The position numbers and the translations under genes are program-made. This document shows, piece after piece, positions 17,180 to 25,785 of a stretch of DNA of 46,770 nucleotides (position 1 is its first letter; each line of letters opens with the position of its first letter). The stretch comes from Tidjanibacter sp. (GTDB lineage Bacteria > Bacteroidota > Bacteroidia > Bacteroidales > Rikenellaceae), in assembly GCA_017648105.1 (NCBI GenBank), contig JAGCJH010000039.1, positions 1 to 46,770 on the forward strand, written 5' to 3'. The notes under the pieces were generated by a model, which was given only the letters and a program-made list of their open reading frames with translations, searched no databases and was not told where the DNA came from.

Positions 17180-19543
17180 ATGAAACAGCCCACAACTCTC
17201 AGGGTACTATTAGCCGCCATAGCGACACTATTTATGGTCGGTTGCCAACCCCACCAATCGGCAACGGTCAGCAACTACGATGTAATCCCGCAGCCACAAG
17301 AGGTGGTGCTCCTCGACAATCACGCACCCTTCGTGCTGAGCAGAAGCACACAAATTCTCTACTCCTCGGAGGTCTCGGCTCGTGATGCAGAATTCCTTGC
17401 CGACTACATAACCGAGGCAACCGATATCCGCATCGGCAACCCCACGCCAATCTCCACCGAGGAGCAGGCTCTTTCCTCCGCCATCCTCCTCAGCATTGTC
17501 AGTGATCCTCTCGCCAATCCCGAGGGTTACACAATCGGTGTGGATAGTTGCGCTGTGAGAATTGTCGGCAACTCCTCGGATGGTCTTTTCTATGGTATTC
17601 AGACCCTGCGAAAAGCCCTGCCCGTTGGCGACTTCGACTCCATAGAACTACCCGCAGTGAAGATTGCGGACTATCCACGATTTGGCTACCGAGGTATGCA
17701 TCTCGATGTGGCACGACACTTTCAAAATGTGGAGTTTATCAAGAAATACATCGACCTTCTGGCTCTCCACAACATCAACAAGTTCCACTGGCACCTCGTG
17801 GATGATCAGGGTTGGAGGGTAGAAATCGAGAAATACCCCCTCCTGACGACCATAAGCACCACTCGCAAAGAGACCGTCATCGGTCGCAACAGCGGTGCGT
17901 GGGACGGCAAACCCTATGGTAAAGGTATGTACTACACACAAAAAGAGTTGCGTGAGGTTGTGGAATATGCTCGTGAGCGTCACATCGAAATCATCCCCGA
18001 GATTGATATGCCGGGTCATATGGTAGCCGTCTTGGCAGCCTATCCCGAATTGGGTTGCACGGGAGGACCTTATGATGTCTGGACAATCTGGGGAGTGTCG
18101 GAGGACTTGCTCTGCGCCGGCAACGACAAAGCCGTAGAGTTCTGCAAGGATGTGCTCGATGAGATTGTGGATATTTTCCCCTGTGAATACATCCACATCG
18201 GTGGTGACGAATGCCCCAAAGTGCGCTGGGAGGCGTGCCCCAAGTGTCAGGCTCGCATCGAAGCAGAGCATCTGCACAACACCACCGCCAAGTCGCCCGA
18301 AGAGGCTCTTCAAGGATGGTTTATGCGCCAGATGAGCGACCACTTAGCTTCCTATGGTAAGACCGTAATCGGGTGGGATGAAATTCTCGATGGCGACAAT
18401 ATCGGTAGCAATATGATTGTGATGTCTTGGCGAGGCGAGGCGGGTGGCATCAAAGCCGCCAAACGCAATGTACGCTCCATTATGGTGCCCAACAACATCC
18501 TCTACTTCGACTACTACCAGACAAAAGAGGTAGATAGGGAGCCCTTCGCAATCGGCGGCTACAACCCAATAGAGAATGTCTATGCCTACGACCCAGTGGC
18601 AAATGTGCCTGCCGAAAATCGTGATTACATAATCGGCGTGCAAGCCAACATCTGGACAGAGTACATCCCCACAGCCGACCACATCGAGCATATGGCACTG
18701 CCCCGTATGTCGGCACTCGCAGAGGTGCAGTGGAGCAACCCACAGCAGAAAGACTATGAGCGTTTCCTCGAACGCCTCCAACCTATGCTCGACCGATACA
18801 GAGCGTTGGACTACAACTATGCGCCCTATGTCTTGGATGTCGTAGCAGAGCTCAAACCCGCCAAGCGTGGGCGAGCGCTCACCGCAACGCTCTCAACCCT
18901 CGATGGCGCACCCATACACTACACCCTCGATGGCACCAAGCCCACCGCAAAATCGCCACTCTACACCTCCGAAGGAGTCGTGATAGACCACTCGGCAACC
19001 TTGCGTGCCTCCGCACTGCGCCATAACCGTATGAGTCAGCCTATGGAGGTGGAGGTTACATTCTCCCAATCAACTCTCTGCCCCACGACCCTGCTCACAC
19101 AACCCGCAGCAAACTACACATTTGGTGGTGCGCCCGTACTTGTGGATGGTATGGTTGGCAACAAAAACTACCGCACAGGTCGTTGGCTCGGTTTCTACGA
19201 CACCCCCTGTGTGGCAATCATCGACCTTATGGAGCCCAAGCAGACAAGTGCACTGAAATTCAATGTGTGCGTAAATAAGGATGATGGTTGTATGGATGCT
19301 CGTGGCGTGAAGATATGGCTCTCAAACGACAACACGGAGTGGGCACTCGTAGCAAACGAAGAGTATGAGCCTATGACCCTCGAAGACGACCACGGACTCT
19401 ATCACCACATCGTAGAATATACCCCCACCGAGGCTCGCTATGTGAAGGTGGAGATTGCCTGCGAGCACAGCATTCCTGCTTGGCACGCATATTTCCCTGG
19501 CGCACAAGGATTCCTATTCATCGATGAACTATCTATCCAATAG
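17180..19543 (+). CDS. Beta-N-acetylhexosaminidase, GH20
   Basis: 787 aa lipoprotein (LFMVGC, Cys22). It has an N-terminal GH20b domain (about 30-155), a GH20 catalytic barrel (about 160-530) with HWHLVDDQGWRVEIEKYP and the catalytic pair Asp343-Glu344 in HIGGDEC (Asp orients the substrate acetamido group, Glu is the acid/base), then a CHB_HEX_C_1-type segment (PIHYTLDGTKPTAKSPLYT, about 575-640) and a C-terminal F5/8-type carbohydrate-binding domain (about 650-787). It removes terminal beta-linked GlcNAc or GalNAc in the periplasm or at the cell surface. It is transcribed alone on the plus strand, between tatAC and the converging utilization operon, and would supply amino sugars to the epimerase and porter encoded there (inference). 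Confidence 0.95.
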   Translation: MKQPTTLRVLLAAIATLFMVGCQPHQSATVSNYDVIPQPQEVVLLDNHAPFVLSRSTQILYSSEVSARDAEFLADYITEATDIRIGNPTPISTEEQALSSAILLSIVSDPLANPEGYTIGVDSCAVRIVGNSSDGLFYGIQTLRKALPVGDFDSIELPAVKIADYPRFGYRGMHLDVARHFQNVEFIKKYIDLLALHNINKFHWHLVDDQGWRVEIEKYPLLTTISTTRKETVIGRNSGAWDGKPYGKGMYYTQKELREVVEYARERHIEIIPEIDMPGHMVAVLAAYPELGCTGGPYDVWTIWGVSEDLLCAGNDKAVEFCKDVLDEIVDIFPCEYIHIGGDECPKVRWEACPKCQARIEAEHLHNTTAKSPEEALQGWFMRQMSDHLASYGKTVIGWDEILDGDNIGSNMIVMSWRGEAGGIKAAKRNVRSIMVPNNILYFDYYQTKEVDREPFAIGGYNPIENVYAYDPVANVPAENRDYIIGVQANIWTEYIPTADHIEHMALPRMSALAEVQWSNPQQKDYERFLERLQPMLDRYRALDYNYAPYVLDVVAELKPAKRGRALTATLSTLDGAPIHYTLDGTKPTAKSPLYTSEGVVIDHSATLRASALRHNRMSQPMEVEVTFSQSTLCPTTLLTQPAANYTFGGAPVLVDGMVGNKNYRTGRWLGFYDTPCVAIIDLMEPKQTSALKFNVCVNKDDGCMDARGVKIWLSNDNTEWALVANEEYEPMTLEDDHGLYHHIVEYTPTEARYVKVEIACEHSIPAWHAYFPGAQGFLFIDELSIQ

Positions 19544-19556
19544 CTGAGCAACACAC

Positions 19557-19600
19557 AAAAAGAGAGGGAATTTCAAACGCTTGAAATTCCCTCTCTTTTT
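19557..19600. terminator. Bidirectional terminator between convergent genes
   Basis: Perfect 20-base arms (19557-19576 and 19581-19600) with loop ACGC, ending in T runs on both strands. It closes the GH20 gene and the nine-gene operon. Confidence 0.93.
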
Positions 19601-19605
19601 TATCT

Positions 19606-21033
19606 TTATGTTCGCCAAAACCACTTTTTGCGGGTAGTCAGCATTGTTATCAAGACCGTCAAGGTCGTTAGTATCACGCCGTGCAGTACGCCCAGCAGAG
19701 GCGAGGCATAGAAGGGATAGAGTATAGCAACTGCCCCCGTTGCGTTCAGCAGGGGATAGACTACCAAGTCACACGCCACATAAGCCACCATAGGGTTCTG
19801 ACCACTCTGCCACAAGAAAGCCGTAGCCTTGCGACAGCCAAAATAATCCACAACAACGCTCAGCGCCACAAGAGCTGCCACAGCCAATCCTGCCGTAGTA
19901 AAGAGGTAGCCAAGCGTTGCAGGGTCTTTTTTGATGCCCCCTTGCAAGGGCTCAGTAGCAATACCCAACACTATCAGCACGGCAGCAAGTAGCGTCAAGC
20001 CACGCCAGAGAGCGCCCTTCGAGCCACTAATCCTCCTCGAAGCCACACCCATAACAAGGAGCATAGCAACCGCAATGACTGCCCAGAGTGCAATCAGGTG
20101 ATTTTGCACCGTGCCAAGCGTCGCCACTACAAGCGCCACGCCCGCCACTGCCAACACCACAGCCCATCTATCGTTCTTCGTTTGGCGTTCGGTCACATCC
20201 GACGCCCTCATCGACTCTCGCAACATCTCGCCAGCCTCCATTGCGGGGAGCAGGATGAGCAAGTAGCGCAGATAGTCAAACCTCAGCAACCACCACACGG
20301 GCGAATAGTGCATAATATCGCTCGCACAGCTCGACTCCCTATCGGCACCGAGCACCAAGAGTGCAAGCAGAGCGATGAGCACCATACGCACCCATCGACC
20401 CTTGCCGTGCAGACACTTTGCCGAGGTTGCCATATAGACAATGCCAGCAAAGAGCGCCACATTGGAGAGAATAAGGATAATAATATTGCTAAAATCGGGC
20501 GAAAAAGTGCGCCCCGAAGCGTAAGAGGTCGTGAGCAACATCACAACCGCCACCGCATAGGCTGCAACTTTTATCAGCACCCTACCCCACTGTGGCACCT
20601 TCTCGAAGCGCATAAACATCGGGAAGAGGAGCGCAAACGCCCCCATTGCCAATGCCCAACTGCGCAAATCCTGAGGTGCGGAGAGTACATAGGGGTAGAA
20701 GTGTTGGATGAAGATGGCGAAAAATGCGAGTTGAAGCCAGCGCAAGACCACATCCAAAGCCACTCTCCACCACCTATCGCCACGCTCCAAGCGTGAGCCA
20801 ATGGAAAACGGCAGAGCCGCACCCATAGCAAACAGGAAGAATGGGAAGACCAAATCCACCCAAGTAAGACCCGAAATTTCGGGCATATAGGCGTGGGTTG
20901 GGGGTGGTGTCTGGGCGTGATACATCCACTCGGGGAGTATTCCCGCCACCACCGTAGCCGAGAGCACCATCGTAATGATGGCATAACCCCTCAGGGCATC
21001 GAGTGCATAGGCACGCTGACTTGCAGGTTTCAT
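19606..21033 (-). CDS. DUF5009 membrane protein, HGSNAT/NagX-like acyltransferase
   Basis: 475 aa with about 11-12 membrane helices. The N-terminus RAYALDALRGYAIITMVLS and the next block WVDLVFPFFLFAMGAALPFS match the DUF5009 family, related to DUF1624/heparan-alpha-glucosaminide N-acetyltransferase, which uses cytoplasmic acetyl-CoA to acetylate terminal glucosamine on the other side of the membrane. The acetyltransferase role is inferred from family likeness. It is the last gene of the operon, 32 bases after the phosphoesterase stop. Near SusCD, epimerase and hexosaminidase genes it fits amino-sugar handling. Confidence 0.8.
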   Translation of the reverse strand: MKPASQRAYALDALRGYAIITMVLSATVVAGILPEWMYHAQTPPPTHAYMPEISGLTWVDLVFPFFLFAMGAALPFSIGSRLERGDRWWRVALDVVLRWLQLAFFAIFIQHFYPYVLSAPQDLRSWALAMGAFALLFPMFMRFEKVPQWGRVLIKVAAYAVAVVMLLTTSYASGRTFSPDFSNIIILILSNVALFAGIVYMATSAKCLHGKGRWVRMVLIALLALLVLGADRESSCASDIMHYSPVWWLLRFDYLRYLLILLPAMEAGEMLRESMRASDVTERQTKNDRWAVVLAVAGVALVVATLGTVQNHLIALWAVIAVAMLLVMGVASRRISGSKGALWRGLTLLAAVLIVLGIATEPLQGGIKKDPATLGYLFTTAGLAVAALVALSVVVDYFGCRKATAFLWQSGQNPMVAYVACDLVVYPLLNATGAVAILYPFYASPLLGVLHGVILTTLTVLITMLTTRKKWFWRT

Positions 21034-21065
21034 AGGCGCATCTGTTTATTTTGCGTTCGCTTCTA

Positions 21066-22501
21066 CTACTCCAACGAGGCAACAAAGGTGCGACCGAAGC
21101 GGTCGGTTGCCCTTACCTCGATATTGGCATTGGGGTTTCGGGGCTCAGCACAGAAGAGGTGGGGAGTCACAATGGGCGAAATCCACGCATAGACCACCCT
21201 CTCCTTATCGGCACAGAGTTCGTATGCAGCCCTATCGTAGCCCTCAAAACGGGTCATATCTGCCGTCTTCACACCATCCTCATAGAGCTCCACTCGCCAC
21301 TGGCTATCCCAGTTCCATACATTAGCCACCACAGCCGATGGTTGGTCTGCCTTACTGCCCGCCTTGTAGGCACGCATCTGGTAGTTCTTGTCGTAGCCAG
21401 AGGATTTGTAGTACCAACTAACTTTGTCGCCATCAACCTCATAGACACCATAGCCCATAGGGGTACCATCCAAGCAGACATCGCCTCTCCACCAAGTGCC
21501 ACACACGGCACCCGTGTTGTGTTCCATAGGACCCTCAGCGTGCTCAATATTCAGATTGAAGTGCATATGTCCCGAGATAATGTGGCTCTTCTTATACTCC
21601 TTCAACAAATCGAAGAGTGCCGTTGCATTGGTTGTCTGCTCGGCAATAACATAGCCATTATACTCAAAGGGGAGCTGTTTGGGCGACAAGCGTGCGGGGA
21701 TGTGCTGAACGATGAAAATCACTCTATCCTTAGGCACATAGCTCAAATCTCGCTCCAACCACTCCAATAGCGCCTCGGTGTAGTATCCCATATAGAAATA
21801 CTCCCTGCCGATGTAGAAATTATTGTTCAGGAAGATGTAGTGAGCCTTGCCCCTATTCATTGAGTAGTAGTTGGGGGCAAAGGTTTTCTCGAAGGTCTGG
21901 TAGGATGTTTCAAAGCACTTGCCGTAGTAGTTCATATCGTGGTTGCCGAGTATGCGCCACACGGGATGCCCGCCTTATCAGCCACCTCCAAATAGAGGGG
22001 GTAGAGCCAAGGAGAGTCACCCACAATGTCGCCACAATCCACACTGAAAGTATCCACACCCAAGCTCTCCGAGAGTTGTCGCATATCCTCTGCGATGGTG
22101 GCATAGCGTGCCAAATCATCCTTCGAGGTTGCCTGCACATCTGCCGTGGCAAAGAATGTGTGTCGTTCATCGTTCAGGGGGTTGGGCGTAAGGGTAAAGT
22201 CGTAGCTCTTCGTACTCTCCTCGATGGGCAGGAAGAACTGGGGTCGGCTACCCTTATTCTCCACCAAATAGCCCGAGGGGGTCGAAATGTAGATTTGGCG
22301 AGCTCGCCTATCGACCTCAATAGTAAAGCACCCCTGCGCATCTGTCTGGGCGAAATTGTAGCCATCGGTAACAACTACGCCACCGACACCACTACCATCC
22401 ACACTGCGCACCGAACCACTTACCTCGCCTGCCAAAGCCACCGAGAGTGACCCTGCAAGCAGCGCAAAAGTGAGCCTCAGAACTCTTTTCAACTGTTTCA
22501 T
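21066..22501 (-). pseudogene. Calcineurin-like metallophosphoesterase, frameshifted
   Basis: Two overlapping minus-strand frames make one protein of about 478 aa. Part 1 (22501-21932) has a signal peptide, a transthyretin-like N-terminal domain (SGSVRSVDGSGVGGVVVTDG) and the first metal motifs FATADVQ and DCGDIVGD. Part 2 (from 21962) continues directly with VWRILGNHDMNYYG, VQHIPARL and SGHMHFN, then a C-terminal beta domain. The join reads ATC-CC-GTG where ATC-CCN-GTG is needed: one base is missing in the G run at 21963-21965 (plus strand), giving ...AGIPCGAYSATTI and a stop instead of ...GIPVWRILGNHD. All catalytic motifs are otherwise intact, so the loss is recent or an assembly error. The family (MetallophosN-Metallophos-MetallophosC) hydrolyses phosphate esters outside the cytoplasm. 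Confidence 0.88.
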
Positions 22502-22518
22502 AAGAGGAGGTATGTTTA

Positions 22519-23970
22519 TTATTTGTTTGCCTCAATGTAGGCATCGATACCCTTTTTGAGTGCCGACCAGTAGTTATACATCTTGATGTGAATCAAATCG
22601 AAGCAGAAGTAGCCATCGCCCGAGTTGATTGCTGCATCCACAGTGCTGGTCACAGCCTTTTTCAGGTCTGCACCCGAAAGACCATTGGTATTCCAGTTGC
22701 CAACATCGGGACCGCCCGCAAAGGGACAAGCATCCATCAGCACCCTATCTGCCACCTTACAGAAGCCCTGCACACTCCACTCGCTCTGACCATAGATGCT
22801 CGTAGCCGAAGCATAGGCACCCACAAGCAGAAAGTCGAGGTGGTCGGCATAGCCATAGTTCTTATAATCCACAGAAGCCCAAGGATAGCTACTGCTGGTT
22901 GCAAAGTCGGGCGACGCCCAGTTCACACCCACATCATAGTAGCTCGAATACCAGCCACCAACATAGGCACCAAACTGAATGTCGGGATTTACACTGTGAA
23001 TCTTCTTCTCTGCTTTCTCCACAAAATCGTGGATGGTCTTTGCACGAAATTCGAGCCACTGCTTCTGCAAAGTCGAGGGATAGGAGATAGCCTGACCCGG
23101 CACCATAATATCGTTGGGCCAGTTCTCCACCGTCTTGCCGATGTAGCTCTCAAAAGCGGTGCGACTAACATCCGAGAAATCCGCAGCCAAGCAGTCGTAG
23201 CGACAACGATCGAGGAAGATACCATCCAACTCCTCGTATGCAGCCAAGTCGCCGAGCATATCCAAGAGGAACTCCACGACCTCGGGGTGTGCAGGATTGA
23301 GGAATTTGGTCGAATAGGCATCGTCGTCGATGTCCATCATATTGGTAAGCCCACCTTCGATGTTGAGCACCGACACCCAATCCCTGTGGCTATCATCACG
23401 GAAGACCATACCATCCTGACCCAAGCCGTAGGGGTAGAGTTTGCCTCCCACCATAGTATTCACACCTGCGTGCACACGCAAACCGACCTGGTGACCTGCA
23501 TCAATGAAGGCTTGCAGGTAATCCCAAGTCTCGGTGCGATAGAAGTACTTATAGCCAGCATTGCTCCAATAGTCGAGCTTGGTAATCATTGGCAACACAT
23601 CTGTCTCAAAGAGCACATCACCCATAGTGGGTCGCACATCGACAACAATATCCGTAAAGCCAGTATCTGCCACCTTCTTCAAGTCGGTTGCAATCTGCTC
23701 TTTATTGTTGGCATAGTCGGGGAAGTTTGCAGCCGCATCAATCCACAGATAGCGTGGTTTGAGGTTTGCGGGCTCCACAACAGGTGGTTCCTCTGGGGTT
23801 TCGCCATCATCGGGCGTTTCTCCCCCATCGTCGGGGTTCTCTCCCTCATTGGGATTGCCCTCACCCCACTCCCATTCGGGCACATAGGGCTCCTCCTCGG
23901 TGCAGGAGTAGGCTGCAAAGGCAACCACTCCCGCAACAAGAAGCATCACAATTTTATTAACTTTTTTCAT
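22519..23970 (-). CDS. GHL10-family glycoside hydrolase-like lipoprotein (copy B)
   Basis: 483 aa. The signal ends AYSCTEEEP (Cys23), with acidic residues right after Cys that favour surface display, then a Gly/Asp/Glu/Pro-rich linker (about 30-70). The barrel has the same blocks as copy A (11463-12776): RYLWIDAAANFPDYAN, GFTDIVVDVRPTMGDVLFET, LNPAHPEVVEFL, DGIFLDRCRYDCLAADFSD, and FGAYVGGWYSSYYDVGVNWA. The conserved Asp in the FLDR/FDR segment is a candidate catalytic acid. It lies 18 bases upstream of the phosphoesterase and 21 bases downstream of the DUF5018 gene, so it is an operon member. It probably hydrolyses the glycan captured by the SusCD complex; the bond is not predictable. Confidence 0.86.
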   Translation of the reverse strand: MKKVNKIVMLLVAGVVAFAAYSCTEEEPYVPEWEWGEGNPNEGENPDDGGETPDDGETPEEPPVVEPANLKPRYLWIDAAANFPDYANNKEQIATDLKKVADTGFTDIVVDVRPTMGDVLFETDVLPMITKLDYWSNAGYKYFYRTETWDYLQAFIDAGHQVGLRVHAGVNTMVGGKLYPYGLGQDGMVFRDDSHRDWVSVLNIEGGLTNMMDIDDDAYSTKFLNPAHPEVVEFLLDMLGDLAAYEELDGIFLDRCRYDCLAADFSDVSRTAFESYIGKTVENWPNDIMVPGQAISYPSTLQKQWLEFRAKTIHDFVEKAEKKIHSVNPDIQFGAYVGGWYSSYYDVGVNWASPDFATSSSYPWASVDYKNYGYADHLDFLLVGAYASATSIYGQSEWSVQGFCKVADRVLMDACPFAGGPDVGNWNTNGLSGADLKKAVTSTVDAAINSGDGYFCFDLIHIKMYNYWSALKKGIDAYIEANK

Positions 23971-23991
23971 ATTGGTTTCGTCTAAAAATCA

Positions 23992-25749
23992 CTACTCTTC
24001 CGAATCCTCGTGGTCGATACAATCTACCTGATAACCCACAACCACACGGTCGTTGTTACCGATAGCATAGAGCGACATATAGTAGCCATCCGATGAAGGT
24101 ACGAGGATAACATCGCCCACAGGTGCGATATTACCACCTGTGCCACCACCCTGCTCATAGAACGATGTGGGCTCTTGGGCGAGCATCAGAGCAGTAGTAT
24201 TCTCAATGGTACCACTCATACCTGCCAGAGAGGTCATATCGTAGAGGTAGATGTAGGTATTCACAGCCCAAGCAGGCCAAGCACCCACAGCGAGCAATGC
24301 TACATAGCGAGCATTATTGAAATGCTTAGCGCTGAGCGAACGGTTGATGGGGGCATTGGAGAAGGTTGTGTAGGCATCCAAAAGTTTCGAGCAAGTGAAA
24401 GTTGTGCCGTCCATATACCAGAGCACATTCTCATCATAGGATGTGAGCAGCATACCATCCTCAATCCTCGTACCCAGAGGAGTGAATGCCAAAGCCGACT
24501 CGGTGAGTGAGTACCAACGACCTATTGCCCAATCGCCACCCGAAGGACGGAAGCCCGAAACCTCTTGCAATACGCCTTCGCCCACAACACCATCAGTAAT
24601 TGTCCAATAGACAAAGCTATTTACCCAACCGCCAACTTTGGTACCCTCCAAAGGAGCAACGATGAGAGCATCGCCATTGATATCGCCCTGCACCTTAACC
24701 GTACCACCGAGAGGATAGCCTGTCTGGTTGTCATAGGTGAGCAGGAGCTCGGGAGCAACTGTCGCATCATTGGTCTTCCAGATGCAGAAAGTTGCATCGG
24801 TGTGGTTGGAAATGAGCAGATTGCCTGCATCGTCGTTGCAAACATAACCTGCCTCAACGCCACCCGAAAGGCTCATAGTCATCTCCTTCTTACCCGTTGT
24901 CTTATTCAAGCAAATGGGAGCGTCGCCAGTACCGGGGCAGACAACCAAGTATTTACCAACAACTGCGAGCGACTGGTTATTGACCTCAACACAAGGAATA
25001 CCAAGACCCTCCATCTCCAACTCCCAGAGCATCTTCTCGCTACCTGCCGAGTAGCCATATACAATCTTCTTAGGTGTGGAGTTCTTAGCCTTGACAGCAT
25101 AGGTCTGAGTTGTGCCGTCGTGTGCAGTTACAACAACCTCTTTGAGGGTAGTTAAATCCACCTTCTCCACGCCATCGAGCGAGCAAGTTGCGTGGGGCGA
25201 GAGGGTGTAGTCCACCACACATTCGCCAATCAGAGGCTCGGTAGCATCCGTATAGGAGATATTGATTTCCTTCTTCTCCTCATCGATAATGGTAATCAGC
25301 GATGGATCAAGTACCTGAAAATCGAGAATCTGCTTATAGGGCAATTTGCGAATTTCGCCACGAATGACAATATCGTGAACATCGCCTCGACCGTCTGTGT
25401 AGGTAAAGTGATTCTCCTTGGTCAGGTCCAAAACGCACAAACCTGGCTCCAAGAAGCAGTTGTAGTCCATCGTGGCAGTTACACGCATCTCGGTGATGTC
25501 GGTAATCTGATTCTTGCTATCCTCGGGATAGAACCATGGAATGGGAATCACTATATCCTCCTCCAACGACTCTACCGTAGCGGTAAATACTGCAAGTTTA
25601 TTGGTCGACAAGGGACCTTTCAAAAAGGTAGCCGACACACTATGAATACCTATTGATGTAGTTGTGGGTGGCACCTCAACTGGTTCCTGACACGCCACAA
25701 ACATAGCCGAAGCTACAAAGGCAACCAAAAGTTTTATATTCGTTTTCAT
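23992..25749 (-). CDS. DUF5018-type surface lipoprotein with propeller-like C-terminal half
   Basis: 585 aa. Signal MFVACQEP (Cys20). Residues about 25-225 are the DUF5018-like N-terminal part: two Ig-like segments, the second with YKQILDFQVLDPSLITIIDE and the EVVVTAHDGTTQTYAVKAKN strand pair. Residues 230-560 are repeated beta blades (KYLVVCPGTGDAPICLNKTT, YWTITDGVVGEGV, LLTSYDENVLWYMDGTTF) homologous to the BACON protein at 14056-15684. It sits directly after SusD, the place of SusE/F-like surface glycan-binding proteins, and probably does that job. There is no catalytic motif. The gap to SusD is 36 bases. Confidence 0.82.
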   Translation of the reverse strand: MKTNIKLLVAFVASAMFVACQEPVEVPPTTTSIGIHSVSATFLKGPLSTNKLAVFTATVESLEEDIVIPIPWFYPEDSKNQITDITEMRVTATMDYNCFLEPGLCVLDLTKENHFTYTDGRGDVHDIVIRGEIRKLPYKQILDFQVLDPSLITIIDEEKKEINISYTDATEPLIGECVVDYTLSPHATCSLDGVEKVDLTTLKEVVVTAHDGTTQTYAVKAKNSTPKKIVYGYSAGSEKMLWELEMEGLGIPCVEVNNQSLAVVGKYLVVCPGTGDAPICLNKTTGKKEMTMSLSGGVEAGYVCNDDAGNLLISNHTDATFCIWKTNDATVAPELLLTYDNQTGYPLGGTVKVQGDINGDALIVAPLEGTKVGGWVNSFVYWTITDGVVGEGVLQEVSGFRPSGGDWAIGRWYSLTESALAFTPLGTRIEDGMLLTSYDENVLWYMDGTTFTCSKLLDAYTTFSNAPINRSLSAKHFNNARYVALLAVGAWPAWAVNTYIYLYDMTSLAGMSGTIENTTALMLAQEPTSFYEQGGGTGGNIAPVGDVILVPSSDGYYMSLYAIGNNDRVVVGYQVDCIDHEDSEE

Positions 25750-25785
25750 CTGTTTATCTATATGTCTGTGTAATAATTGTATAGA

